From: Rhizobium sp. Q54
Lineage (GTDB): Bacteria; Pseudomonadota; Alphaproteobacteria; Rhizobiales; Xanthobacteraceae
NCBI GenBank assembly: GCA_945907045.1
Contig: CAMDSH010000034.1
Coordinates: forward strand, 1-32,542
Reading direction: 5' to 3'
DNA: 32,542 bases
The notes beneath the pieces were generated by a model. The model saw only the letters and a list, made by a program, of their open reading frames with translations. It was not told the DNA's origin and made no database searches. Positions 1-8,090 of this stretch are shown piece by piece (position 1 is the first letter of the stretch; every line of letters starts with the position of its first letter). A program made the position numbers and the translations under genes.

Positions 1-201
1 CTGCGCCGCTCCGTTGCCGCCGCCTGGATCAAAAACATCGGCAGCCCCGCCCTCAAGCTGAGCCTTCCACGTCGTGATCTGATTGGGGTGAACGTCGAAC
101 TGTTCCGCAAGCTCAATCAGCGTTCGATCGCCCTTGATGGCGGCAAGCGCCACCTTAGCCTTGAAGGCCGGTGTGTGGTTCCGACGGGGTCGTCTTGTCA
201 T
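1..201 (-). CDS. IS3-family transposase OrfA, N-terminal 67 residues (partial)
   Basis: The reading frame starts with ATG at 201 after the ribosome-binding sequence AGGAGAGACC and runs off the left edge. The protein begins MTRRPRRNHTPAFKAKVALA and continues with an IELAEQFDVHPNQITTWK helix-turn-helix, the typical DNA-binding start of IS3-family OrfA. In this family OrfA and the DDE integrase OrfB are normally joined by programmed frameshifting, and OrfB is outside the window. The same N-terminus occurs at 32483 with one residue changed. Family assignment is from memory of the motif. Confidence 0.8.
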   Translation of the reverse strand, partial: MTRRPRRNHTPAFKAKVALAAIKGDRTLIELAEQFDVHPNQITTWKAQLEGGAADVFDPGGGNGAAQ

Positions 202-289
202 GGTCTCTCCTGATTCGCAGGGCACAGCGTGCCCGCCGTCAGGCAGAAATTCCACTTATCGTCCTGTGCAGATTCCCGGGACCGGCTCT
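1..289 (-). mobile_element. 5' end of an IS3-type insertion sequence, leaving the window on the left
   Basis: This stretch carries the start of an IS3-type orfA and its leader, read right to left. Bases 142-289 match 32395-32542 as an inverted copy of 148 bp with a single mismatch (149 versus 32535), and the match stops at 289/290, which I take as the outer IS boundary. The rest of the element lies beyond the window, so its length, second terminal repeat and target duplication cannot be seen. The exact terminal base is uncertain by a few nucleotides. Confidence 0.75.
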
Positions 290-392
290 TTCGCGGGTGG
301 GCTCGGCGCCGCCGGAGCGCGGGTTGCGCGAATGGGCAAAATTCGTGCACGCGAATCAAACCGGACAGAAAACGCTCGCCGCCGTGGCGTAA
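290..392 (+). pseudogene. possible 3' remnant of a plus-strand gene cut by the left IS
   Basis: Just inside the IS boundary a plus-strand frame stays open from 291 to a TAA at 390-392. It ends in a protein-like stretch, ERGLREWAKFVHANQTGQ, followed by KTLAAVA. The stop lies only 10 bp from the stop of the convergent methyltransferase gene, the spacing expected of a genuine convergent pair. The upstream part would have been displaced by the insertion. I do not recognise the family, and 33 residues are too few to exclude chance. Confidence 0.25.
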
Positions 393-402
393 GCGGCGCG
401 GG

Positions 403-1221
403 TTACGGCAATCGCGGCGACACGAGTTTATAAAGCGCGCGCAGCATCCGGCCCGGCGGCGTCTCGCGCAGCAATTTCCACCAGCCTTGTCGGCCGATGC
501 GCACGGCTAGAGCGGGCTTGGCAAATTCGGCGCAAACAACCCGCGCACCTAAAAAATTCCGTTCCACGTATGCCGGGCAATTCAATTTGACCGCTTCGGA
601 ATATGCGTGCGCGTAATCGGAATGACAGAACAACACCTTGTTGGCGCCGATTGCGAACGGCGCGATGCCGCGCGGAGCGCTGAAATAATTCGTCGTGCCG
701 ACGGAAACTTCCGGCCACATTTCATTGAAATAATCGTCAAGGATAACGATGCCGCCGGGTGCGAGCGCTGTTTCCGCTGTTGCTAAATCATGCGCGGTGA
801 TCGCCGCCGTGTGGCCGCCGTCGATGCTGACGAAACGGAATTTCCCGCCCGCCGCCTCTATCAGTGAGTTGCCGGTAATCTTGGCCGAATCGCCGGCACA
901 GATGATGACGTCATTGTTGCCCGCATGTTTTTGCAAGTTTTCATTCAATTTTGCGAGATTGCCTTCGCCCGATCCGTCGATATTTTTCTCCTGCTCGCCG
1001 AACAAGTCGACGGCTACGGCTTTCTCTCCGGCGGCTTTCAGCAGATAGAGAAGAATGAAAAACTTGCCGTGATGGACGCCGATCTCGGCCACATGCCCTT
1101 TCACGCCGCGCGCAGTCTGCACGCCGGCGCAGGCGATGATCATCTGCACCGCGCCGGGGAGCAGCCATCCCTCTACGCGCCGGTAACCTGATTTCACATA
1201 TCGTTCAAGTGATCTGTTCAC
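403..1221 (-). CDS. class I SAM-dependent methyltransferase (Methyltransf_24 type)
   Basis: This 272-residue protein has the SAM-binding motif I AEIGVHHGK (residues about 45-53), an acidic motif II around AVAVDLFGEQ, and downstream strands FRFVSIDGGHT and GGIVILDDYF, which is the pattern of Methyltransf_24 enzymes often found in glycan and O-antigen clusters. The start is GTG at 1221, overlapping the stop of the upstream methyltransferase in a GTGA junction (1218-1221), so the two are probably translationally coupled. The acceptor is unknown. Its neighbours are nucleotide-sugar enzymes, so a sugar or lipid-linked glycan acceptor is a reasonable inference. Confidence 0.75.
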   Translation of the reverse strand: MNRSLERYVKSGYRRVEGWLLPGAVQMIIACAGVQTARGVKGHVAEIGVHHGKFFILLYLLKAAGEKAVAVDLFGEQEKNIDGSGEGNLAKLNENLQKHAGNNDVIICAGDSAKITGNSLIEAAGGKFRFVSIDGGHTAAITAHDLATAETALAPGGIVILDDYFNEMWPEVSVGTTNYFSAPRGIAPFAIGANKVLFCHSDYAHAYSEAVKLNCPAYVERNFLGARVVCAEFAKPALAVRIGRQGWWKLLRETPPGRMLRALYKLVSPRLP

Positions 1222-2036
1222 GGCGCGGTCACTCGCCGTTGGGCGATAATGCTGAGCGTGATGATGTTGTCCAGAAGGCGCATTTTCAGCGTTGAGCGCT
1301 GCAACGGGAACGAGCGGACATCAAATGAATCGCGCAGCGCCGCACGGACATCGTTGCGCGACACCATGTGAACCGCGTCGTAATCGCGCCGCCACGGCCG
1401 CTTGAAAACGGCGGGGTCGGCGCAAATCCAGAATTTCGGCGCCCGCGTGAGCCGGGTCGCGATGCCGGAAGCAAACAAGAAGAGCGTCAGCAGTTGTTGC
1501 CGCCACCACGGCAGCCAGCGGATCGCGGGCGGAATGTAGCCGGGGAAGCCGTATTTCGGGCAGACGATGATAATGGCGCCGCCGGGGTTGAGAACTTCCT
1601 TCATTCCCTGAAGAAAACGATGCGGCGCGACCAGGTGCTCGAACACGTAAGTCGAAAAACATAAATCGAACGTCCCGCGCTTGGCGATTTCCGGAAAATC
1701 TCCAACGATGAAATCGATTTTGTTCTGCCGGTAAAAATCGGCGTTGGTGTCGTCGATGTCATGTGCGAGATATTCGATATTATTTTCAAATTTTTGCTGA
1801 CGAATGAACGCGGGAAACGCCGTGCGGCCGGCGCCAAGTTCGAGAATGCGAACGCGTGCCGCATTCGATGCGCGCCGGCTTTTTATATGCCGCAGGATCG
1901 GCTCGTAGATAAACGATTTGTCGTTTTCCGCGTAATCGTAATACGCCTCGTTGCCGCGATAAAACTGCTTCAGCCGCTGCTGCAATTCGGCGAGGCGGGG
2001 ATCGGACGATTGCGCCCGCGCAAATATGGTTAACAT
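1218..2036 (-). CDS. class I SAM-dependent methyltransferase (Methyltransf_11/23 type)
   Basis: This protein has 272 residues. An N-terminal helical part is followed by motif I ILELGAG (about 64-70), a motif II region ending in AHDID, the motif IV-like GDFPEI, and the post-motif YVFEHLVAPHRFLQGMKEVL with NPGG, all standard for small-molecule methyltransferases. A hydrophobic patch, LLTLFLFASGIA, lies in the C-terminal half and may give membrane association. It is the first gene of a two-gene minus-strand operon, starts at ATG 2036 with only a weak Shine-Dalgarno sequence, and diverges from the epimerase gene across about 195 bp. The substrate is not evident. Confidence 0.75.
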   Translation of the reverse strand: MLTIFARAQSSDPRLAELQQRLKQFYRGNEAYYDYAENDKSFIYEPILRHIKSRRASNAARVRILELGAGRTAFPAFIRQQKFENNIEYLAHDIDDTNADFYRQNKIDFIVGDFPEIAKRGTFDLCFSTYVFEHLVAPHRFLQGMKEVLNPGGAIIIVCPKYGFPGYIPPAIRWLPWWRQQLLTLFLFASGIATRLTRAPKFWICADPAVFKRPWRRDYDAVHMVSRNDVRAALRDSFDVRSFPLQRSTLKMRLLDNIITLSIIAQRRVTAP

Positions 2037-2230
2037 CGGTTCCGCGTCTCCAGCGCGAAAACCATAACATAATGCGGCCTAAGCCGGTGTGCGGCGCTCA
2101 ACAGAGGGGCGGAACGGCCAAAGGGCGCCCGGCAATACGACGAAAATGGTGACGCGTAGGGCCCCAAAAGACTATAGATGTGGCGAGAAACAGCCCTCAT
2201 TTGGTCCGGGTATTAACCGAGAGGGCGGGG

Positions 2231-3226
2231 ATGCTTTCGATGCATTTTGAGAAACGCGTTGCGGTCACGGGCGGCGCCGGATTTCTCGGCTCGCATCTCT
2301 GCGACGTGCTGGTCAAAAGCGGCGCCCAGGTTCTCTGCATCGATAATTTCTTCACCGGCGCGCGCTCGAATATCGACCATCTGCTGGGTCAGAAAAATTT
2401 CGAACTGATCCGCCACGACGTGACGTTTCCGCTCTATGTCGAGGTCGACGAGATTTATAATCTCGCCTGTCCCGCATCGCCCGTTCATTATCAGCACGAT
2501 CCGGTGCAGACGACGAAGACCAGCGTGCATGGCGCGATCAACATGCTGGGGCTCGCCAAGCGCGTGAAGGCGAAAATTCTGCAAGCCTCGACCTCCGAGG
2601 TTTACGGCGATCCGCACGTGCACCCGCAAACCGAAGACTACTGGGGCAACGTCAATCCGATCGGCATCCGCTCCTGTTACGACGAGGGCAAGCGCTGCGC
2701 GGAGACGCTGTTCTTCGATTACTGGCGGCAGCACAAATTGCGCATCAAGGTGGCGCAAATTTTCAACACCTACGGCCCGCGCATGCACCCGAACGACGGG
2801 CGCGTGGTGTCAAATTTTATCGTGCAGGCGCTGCTCGGGCGCGACATCACGATTTACGGCGACGGCTTGCAGACGCGCTCATTCTGCTATGTCGACGATC
2901 TGGTCGATGGACTTGTGCGGCTGATGGCGACGGCGGACGACGTTACCGGGCCGGTCAACCTCGGCAACCCGAAGGAATTCACGATGGCGGAACTTGCCGC
3001 CACGGTCGTCGAGCTGACCGGTTCGCGTTCGCGCATCGTGCACCGGCCGCTGCCCGAGGACGATCCGCGCCAGCGCCGCCCGGATATTTCGCGCGCGCAG
3101 GACTTGCTGTCTTGGGCGCCGCGCACAAATCTCAAGGACGGATTGGGCCGCACCATCTCCTATTTCGAGAAGCTGCTGTCCGAACAGGGCGTGAAAAATT
3201 TGCTGGCGGGAAAGCTGCCGGTATGA
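2231..3226 (+). CDS. UDP-glucuronic acid decarboxylase-type NAD-dependent epimerase
   Basis: An extended SDR of 331 residues with the NAD motif TGGAGFLG at 13-20, the sugar-nucleotide loop [17 protein letters not shown] near 80-96, the active site STSEVYGDP near 120 and the Y150-x3-K154 pair. CPASP and the [14 protein letters not shown] stretch are hallmarks of UDP-xylose synthase, which oxidises UDP-glucuronate at C4, decarboxylates it and releases UDP-xylose. I prefer ATG 2231, preceded by GAGAGGGCGGGG, over a GTG at 2180 with no ribosome-binding site that would add 17 residues. The next gene makes a uronic acid nucleotide, which fits. GDP or other sugar substrates are not excluded. Confidence 0.85.
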   Translation: MLSMHFEKRVAVTGGAGFLGSHLCDVLVKSGAQVLCIDNFFTGARSNIDHLLGQKNFELIRHDVTFPLYVEVDEIYNLACPASPVHYQHDPVQTTKTSVHGAINMLGLAKRVKAKILQASTSEVYGDPHVHPQTEDYWGNVNPIGIRSCYDEGKRCAETLFFDYWRQHKLRIKVAQIFNTYGPRMHPNDGRVVSNFIVQALLGRDITIYGDGLQTRSFCYVDDLVDGLVRLMATADDVTGPVNLGNPKEFTMAELAATVVELTGSRSRIVHRPLPEDDPRQRRPDISRAQDLLSWAPRTNLKDGLGRTISYFEKLLSEQGVKNLLAGKLPV

Positions 3227-3263
3227 ATGACGTGTTGCGTGAGATCGTTTCCGGAGAGAGCGC

Positions 3264-4505
3264 GTGAATAAACAGAGTACCAAGGTCGAAGCGGAGCGTC
3301 CGGCGAATGCCGGGCTTGCCGATGTCACGGTGGTCGGCGGCGCCGGCCATGTCGGCATTCCGCTGGTGCTCGCCTTCGCGGAAGCCGGGCTCACCGTCAA
3401 CGTCAACGACATCAACCGCGAGACGCTTGCGACGCTGCGCAGCGGCAAGCTGCCTTTCATCGAATATGACGCGGAGCCGCTGCTCGCCAAGGCGCTCAAG
3501 GCAAATAAGCTGATTTTCTCTTCGACGCCCGCCGAGATAGGCAATCGCGGGCCCGTCATCGTCACGGTCGGCACGCCGGTCGACGAATTCTTCAATCCGG
3601 TGCGCAAGTCGGTGCAGGACTGCATCGACGCGCTGTTGCCGCATCTCGCCGACGGCCAGTTGCTGGTACTGCGCTCGACCGTTTATCCCGGCACGACAGC
3701 ATGGCTGGATTCCTATCTCAAGCGGCTTGGCCGGAATCTGAAAGTTGCGTTCTGCCCCGAGCGCGTCGTGCAAGGCTATGGCATCAAGGAATTGCGCGAG
3801 ATGCCGCAGATCGTCACCGGCACGACGCCGGAAGCGGAAAAGGAAGCCGCCGCGCTGTTCCGCCTGATTGCGCCCGAAATCGTAACGGTATCGCCGATTG
3901 AAGCCGAGTTCGCCAAGCTGTTCAGCAACGCTTACCGCTACATCGAATTCGCGGCGACCAATCAGTTTTATCTCATCGCCAAGCAGGCAGGCGCCGACTA
4001 TCAGGCGATCATGAAGGCCGTGAAGCACAATTATCCGCGCATGAAGACGTTTCCCGGTCCGGGCTTTGCCGCCGGGCCTTGCCTGTTCAAGGACACGATG
4101 CAGCTCGCCGCTTTCGCGCGGAACCAGTTTGGCCTTGGCCATGCGGCGATGCAGATCAACGAGGGCCTCGTTCTCAACGTGGTCGAGGACTTGCGGCGCA
4201 GTTACGAGCTGGAAAAGATGACCGTCGGATTGCTCGGCATGGCGTTCAAGGCCAACATCGACGACACCCGTTCCTCGCTCAGTTACAAGCTCAAGAAGGC
4301 GCTGATGAGCAGCGCGCGCGAAGTGCTCACCGCCGATCCGTTCGTCACCACCGATCCGGCGATCCTGCCGCTGGATGTTGTCGTCGAGCGCAGCGATCTG
4401 CTTATCCTGTGCACGCCGCACACCGCGTACAAGACGGCGGATCTCAAGGGCAAGCCGGTGGTCGATGTCTGGGGTTTCCTCGAAAATGCCAACGTCGTCT
4501 ACTGA
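3264..4505 (+). CDS. nucleotide-sugar 6-dehydrogenase (UDP-glucose/UDP-ManNAc dehydrogenase family)
   Basis: The 413-residue protein has the three-domain layout of UDP-glucose/GDP-mannose dehydrogenases: an N-terminal Rossmann fold with VVGGAGHVG (23-31), VTVGTPVD and LRSTVYPGTT, a central part with K218 in EAEFAKLFSNAYRY and the catalytic Cys273 in GPCLFKDT, and a C-terminal UDP-binding domain starting near GLLGMAFKANIDDTR. The family oxidises a sugar-nucleotide hydroxymethyl group twice to a uronic acid. The GPCLFKD active site differs from the GGSCFPKD of classical UDP-glucose dehydrogenase, so the sugar is uncertain. It lies 37 bp after the epimerase gene and 24 bp before the dehydratase gene, probably in one operon. 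Confidence 0.85.
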   Translation: MNKQSTKVEAERPANAGLADVTVVGGAGHVGIPLVLAFAEAGLTVNVNDINRETLATLRSGKLPFIEYDAEPLLAKALKANKLIFSSTPAEIGNRGPVIVTVGTPVDEFFNPVRKSVQDCIDALLPHLADGQLLVLRSTVYPGTTAWLDSYLKRLGRNLKVAFCPERVVQGYGIKELREMPQIVTGTTPEAEKEAAALFRLIAPEIVTVSPIEAEFAKLFSNAYRYIEFAATNQFYLIAKQAGADYQAIMKAVKHNYPRMKTFPGPGFAAGPCLFKDTMQLAAFARNQFGLGHAAMQINEGLVLNVVEDLRRSYELEKMTVGLLGMAFKANIDDTRSSLSYKLKKALMSSAREVLTADPFVTTDPAILPLDVVVERSDLLILCTPHTAYKTADLKGKPVVDVWGFLENANVVY

Positions 4506-4529
4506 GCTGAAGGACAGCGGCATTAAGGC

Positions 4530-6443
4530 ATGATCAAGCTTCCGCATCTCACAGCGCGTCAGACGCTGATCGTGTTGCACGATCTCATCGCCGCCGCCGC
4601 GGCGGTGGCCGCGACGTTTTACATGCGCTTTCAGGATCAGTTGCTGAACGAGCGGCTGGCGGGGCTGGTTCTTTTTCTGCCGGGCTTCGTGGTTTATGCC
4701 GGCGTGGTTTTCATCATTTTCAATCTGCACAAGACCAAGTGGCGTTTCACGTCGCTGCCCGATCTCTATAATATTTTCCGCGCCGCGTCGGTGCTCGCCG
4801 TCTCGCTGCTCGTGCTCGATTACATCCTGCTGTCGCCGAAATTTTACGGCACGTTCTTCTTCGGCAAGATAACGATTGTTCTCTACTGGTTTTTGCAGAT
4901 CGCTTTCCTGGGCGGCTCGCGCGTCGCGTATCGCTATTTTCGCTATGCCCGCACGTTGCAGCGTTTCAAGGTCGCGGGTTCCAATCCCACGCTGGTGATA
5001 GGCCGCGCCGCCGACGCCGAAATCCTGCTGCGCTCCATCGAAAGCGGCGCGGTGAAGAAAATCTGGCCGGTCGGCGTACTCTCGCCCTCGCAGGCGGATC
5101 GCGGACAGACCATCCGCGGCGTTCCGGTGCTGGGCGACATCGACGATCTTGAACGCGTCGTAAACGATTTTGCCATACGCGGCACAAGGGTCGCCCGCGT
5201 GATCCTGGCGCCCTCGGCGCTTGCGCCGGAAGCAAAACCCGAATCGATTTTGATTCGCGCGCGCCGCCTCGGCCTCGTGATGAGCCAGTTGCCATCGCTG
5301 GAATCCGGCGGGCAGGCCATGCAGCTCGCCCCCGTGGCGGTGGAGGACTTGCTGCTGCGCCCGAGCGTGAAGATCGACTACCGGAGGCTGGAAAACTTCG
5401 TCAGTGGCAAGTCGATTGTCGTCACCGGCGGCGGCGGGTCGATCGGCGCCGAAATTTGCGAACGCGTGGTGACCTTCGGCGCATCGCGGCTGCTGATCAT
5501 CGAGAATTCCGAGCCGGCGCTTTACGCCGTGCTGGAAGCGCTCAAGGCCGAGCACAACGGCGTCGCCGTCGAGGGCCGCATTGCCGATGTGCGCGACCGC
5601 GAGCGCATCTCGTCGCTGATCACGCGCTTCAAGCCGGACATCGTGTTCCACGCGGCCGCGCTCAAGCACGTTCCCATTCTCGAAAACGACTGGGACGAAG
5701 GCATCAAGACCAACGTGTTCGGCTCGGTGAATGTCGCCGACGCTGCCGCTGCCGCCGGCGCCGCCGCGATGGTGATGATCTCGACCGACAAGGCGATTGA
5801 GCCGGTGTCGGTTCTCGGCGCCACCAAACGTTTCGCGGAAATGTACTGCCAGGCGCTCGACCATGAATTCTCCCAGCGCGGCAACGCCGCGCGCCGCGCC
5901 ATGCGGCTCATCTCGGTGCGCTTCGGCAACGTGCTGGCGTCCAATGGCTCCGTCGTGCCGCGCTTCAAGGCGCAGATCGAAGCCGGCGGCCCCGTCACCG
6001 TCACGCATCCGGACATGGTGCGTTACTTCATGACCATCCGCGAAGCCTGCGATCTCGTCGTCACCGCGTCGAGTCACGCGCTCGATGCCGCGCGCAGCGA
6101 TGTTTCGGTCTATGTGCTCAACATGGGTCAGCCGGTGAAAATTCTCGATCTTGCCGAGCGGATGATACGCCTCACCGGTCTGGAGCCGGGCCGCGATATC
6201 GAAATCGTTTTCACGGGCATTCGTCCCGGCGAACGGCTGCATGAGATTCTATTCGCGCGCGAAGAGCCGAGTAACGAAATCGGCATCGCCGGCATTGTCG
6301 CGGCGAAGCCCGTGCAGCCGCCGCTCGACACCATGCGTGGCTGGCTGAAAACCATCGAGCACGGCCTTGCCAGCAATGACCGCGCGGTGATCTATCGCGT
6401 ACTGCGCGATGCGGTGCCGGATTTTCGCGGCGAGGCGGCTTAG
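4530..6443 (+). CDS. membrane-bound CapD/WbpM-like nucleotide-sugar 4,6-dehydratase
   Basis: This 637-residue protein begins with about four transmembrane helices (residues 10-135), followed by a CoA-binding-like Rossmann domain (VIGRAADAE near 157) and a C-terminal Polysacc_synt_2 SDR domain with VVTGGGGSIGAE near 295 and STDKAIEPVSVLGATKR near 415. That order and length are typical of WbpM, CapD and PglF, inner-membrane enzymes that dehydrate UDP-GlcNAc to a 4-keto-6-deoxy sugar. The usual catalytic Tyr is replaced, as in WbpM, but by Leu in VLGATK rather than Met. The product probably feeds a surface polysaccharide. The stop codon abuts a palindromic repeat. Confidence 0.9.
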   Translation: MIKLPHLTARQTLIVLHDLIAAAAAVAATFYMRFQDQLLNERLAGLVLFLPGFVVYAGVVFIIFNLHKTKWRFTSLPDLYNIFRAASVLAVSLLVLDYILLSPKFYGTFFFGKITIVLYWFLQIAFLGGSRVAYRYFRYARTLQRFKVAGSNPTLVIGRAADAEILLRSIESGAVKKIWPVGVLSPSQADRGQTIRGVPVLGDIDDLERVVNDFAIRGTRVARVILAPSALAPEAKPESILIRARRLGLVMSQLPSLESGGQAMQLAPVAVEDLLLRPSVKIDYRRLENFVSGKSIVVTGGGGSIGAEICERVVTFGASRLLIIENSEPALYAVLEALKAEHNGVAVEGRIADVRDRERISSLITRFKPDIVFHAAALKHVPILENDWDEGIKTNVFGSVNVADAAAAAGAAAMVMISTDKAIEPVSVLGATKRFAEMYCQALDHEFSQRGNAARRAMRLISVRFGNVLASNGSVVPRFKAQIEAGGPVTVTHPDMVRYFMTIREACDLVVTASSHALDAARSDVSVYVLNMGQPVKILDLAERMIRLTGLEPGRDIEIVFTGIRPGERLHEILFAREEPSNEIGIAGIVAAKPVQPPLDTMRGWLKTIEHGLASNDRAVIYRVLRDAVPDFRGEAA

Positions 6444-6491
6444 CGCATGATCCCGAAAAGTGGGAACCGGTTTTCGGATAAGATCATGCGC
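6443..6491. repeat. 49-bp dispersed palindromic repeat of rhizobial type
   Basis: The element is bounded by the perfect inverted arms GCGCATGATC and GATCATGCGC, with CCGAAAAGTGGGAACCGG then TTTTCGG inside, which can form a second imperfect stem. I recognise this as a high-copy intergenic palindrome of Bradyrhizobium-like genomes. Its first base is the last base of the dehydratase stop codon. It lies between two co-directional genes, so it may act as a transcript-processing or attenuating hairpin. That role is inference. Confidence 0.8.
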
Positions 6492-6512
6492 AGACAAGTT
6501 TAGGAGAGCAAC

Positions 6513-7091
6513 GTGGACGTCGCAGCATTCTTCAAGAGTGAGTTCGCCGAGCACCGCGACGTCACCGCGCGCACGGAAGCCGCGCTTGGCAACGCGTTTG
6601 CCGGACTGCTCGCCGCCTGCGTCACGTCGATCAAAGGCGGCGGCAAGATCATGCTGTTCGGCAACGGCGGCAGCGCGGCCGACGCCCAGCATCTCGCGAC
6701 CGAACTCACCATCCGCTACAAGAAAAACCGCGCCGCCATCGCGGCCATCGCGCTCACCACCGACACCTCGACGCTCACCGCCGCCGGCAACGATCTCGGC
6801 TTCGACGAGATCTTCGCGCGCCAGATCGAGGCGCTGGGCAAAAAGGGCGACGTCGTCATCGCCATCTCCACCTCCGGCAAGAGCCCGAACGTCATCAAGG
6901 CGCTGCAGAAGGCCAAGGCGATGGGGCTGGTGACGGCAGCCTTGAGCGGGCGTGACGGTGGCGGCCTTGTAGGCCTCGCCGGGCACCTGCTTGTCGTGCC
7001 ATCCGATACCACCGCCCGCATCCAGGAGATGCACATAACGCTCGGCCAGATGCTCTGCGGGGCGCTGGAGATCGAGCTGGGGCTGGCGTAA
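6513..7091 (+). CDS. gmhA: phosphoheptose isomerase-like SIS-domain protein
   Basis: The 192-residue length and sequence fit GmhA, which converts sedoheptulose 7-phosphate to D-glycero-D-manno-heptose 7-phosphate at the start of ADP-heptose synthesis. The SIS fold shows FGNGGSAADAQHLATEL (about 49-65, with putative metal ligands H60 and E64), the phosphate-binding STSGKSPNV loop, and EMHITLGQMLC with another conserved His near 177. The start is GTG 6513 after AGGAGAG. No hldE or gmhB is adjacent, so it may instead serve a specialised heptose in the glycan made by this cluster. It is separated from the dehydratase by the palindromic repeat. Confidence 0.85.
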   Translation: MDVAAFFKSEFAEHRDVTARTEAALGNAFAGLLAACVTSIKGGGKIMLFGNGGSAADAQHLATELTIRYKKNRAAIAAIALTTDTSTLTAAGNDLGFDEIFARQIEALGKKGDVVIAISTSGKSPNVIKALQKAKAMGLVTAALSGRDGGGLVGLAGHLLVVPSDTTARIQEMHITLGQMLCGALEIELGLA

Positions 7092-7135
7092 CTCCCGATA
7101 TTTCAGTGGTTTAGTGCTGCGATGCTTTGTCTATA

Positions 7136-7150
7136 TTTCATAATATGAAA
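7136..7150. promoter_or_regulatory. candidate IclR operator, perfect 15-bp palindrome
   Basis: TTTCATAATATGAAA is a perfect 7-1-7 inverted repeat and the most AT-rich spot between the isomerase gene and the IclR gene. It overlaps -10-like hexamers (TATATT at 7132, CATAAT at 7139), which would suit autorepression. IclR-family regulators usually bind palindromes of about this length upstream of their own gene. No transcription start is known. Confidence 0.45.
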
Positions 7151-7226
7151 GTCACATTCGCCACATCAAAATTCCCTTGACGGCAGGCCGCTCCCCCTTT
7201 TTGCTCGCCTCCCAAGGGGAAATGCC

Positions 7227-8066
7227 ATGGACGCTAAAGTTCTTGCCGGGCCTGCACAGGCGCCCGCCGCGCGCACGGGCGGCGACCGCCACAGCATTCA
7301 GTCGGTCGATCGGGCTCTCTACCTGCTCGAGACCATCGCCGAGATGGGCGGCGAGGCGACGCTCACCGAGCTTTCCACCCGCACCGGGCTCAACATCTCC
7401 ACCTGTCATCATCTGCTGGCGACGCTGATCCAGCGCGGTTTCGTCTCGCGCATTCCCGGCCGCAGGCTTTATGCGCTCGGCGCGCGCATTCTTTATCTCG
7501 GCCACGCCTGTTTGCAGGTCGATCTGCCGCGCCGCGCGCAGTCGTTCGTCGAGAGCATCAGCCGCGCCACCGGCGAAACCGTGCATCTCGCCGCGTTGCA
7601 GGGCGACAATGTCGTCACGCTGTTGATGCGCGAAGCGCGTCATGCGGTGCGCGTCGATACCGGCACGGTCGGAAAGTCCGACGCTGCGCACGCCACCGCC
7701 ACCGGCAAGGCGATGCTGGCCTGGCTGCCCGAGGATGAAATCCGCCGCATCGTCACCGGCGACATGAAGCGCTTCACCGACAAGACGATTGTCGATTTTC
7801 CGGCTCTGATCGAGGAACTGCGGCTGGTGCGGCGCAAGGGTTTCGCCATGGACCGCGAGGAATTTCAGCCGGGCGTAATCTGCGTCGGCGCTGCGATACG
7901 CGATCACGCAGGCGCCGTCGTCGGGGCCATCAGCGCGTCGGCGCCGAGCATGCGCGCCAATGAAGAGCACATCGCGTTGATGCGCGATCAGGTCGTTGCC
8001 GCGACGCGCGCGTTGTCCGCCGAACTGGGCGAGCCGCAGTCGCAGCCGCAGGCTGTCGCTATTTAA
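7227..8066 (+). CDS. IclR-family transcriptional regulator, first gene of the plus-strand catabolic operon
   Basis: The protein has 279 residues. After a flexible start comes the winged helix-turn-helix (about 22-90: SIQSVDRALYLLETIAEMG, then LTELSTRTGLNISTCHHLL and GRRLYALGARI), followed by the IclR effector domain (about 100-270) with HLAALQGDNVV, HATATGKAMLA and the FAMDREEFQPGVICVGAAI signature. Such proteins are dimeric repressors or activators of aromatic and sugar-acid catabolic operons, responding to a pathway metabolite. The start ATG 7227 follows AAGGGGAAATGCC. The gene lies 24 bp upstream of the dehydrogenase gene and is probably autoregulated through the 7136 palindrome. Confidence 0.9.
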   Translation: MDAKVLAGPAQAPAARTGGDRHSIQSVDRALYLLETIAEMGGEATLTELSTRTGLNISTCHHLLATLIQRGFVSRIPGRRLYALGARILYLGHACLQVDLPRRAQSFVESISRATGETVHLAALQGDNVVTLLMREARHAVRVDTGTVGKSDAAHATATGKAMLAWLPEDEIRRIVTGDMKRFTDKTIVDFPALIEELRLVRRKGFAMDREEFQPGVICVGAAIRDHAGAVVGAISASAPSMRANEEHIALMRDQVVAATRALSAELGEPQSQPQAVAI

Positions 8067-8090
8067 TTCGAATTCGAGAGGGAGAGACGC

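Noticed and set aside
3132..6242. A 1036-residue open frame on the minus strand
   Set aside because: It lies wholly opposite three well-supported plus-strand genes, has the His/Arg/Asp-rich composition of antisense GC-rich DNA and shows no domain.
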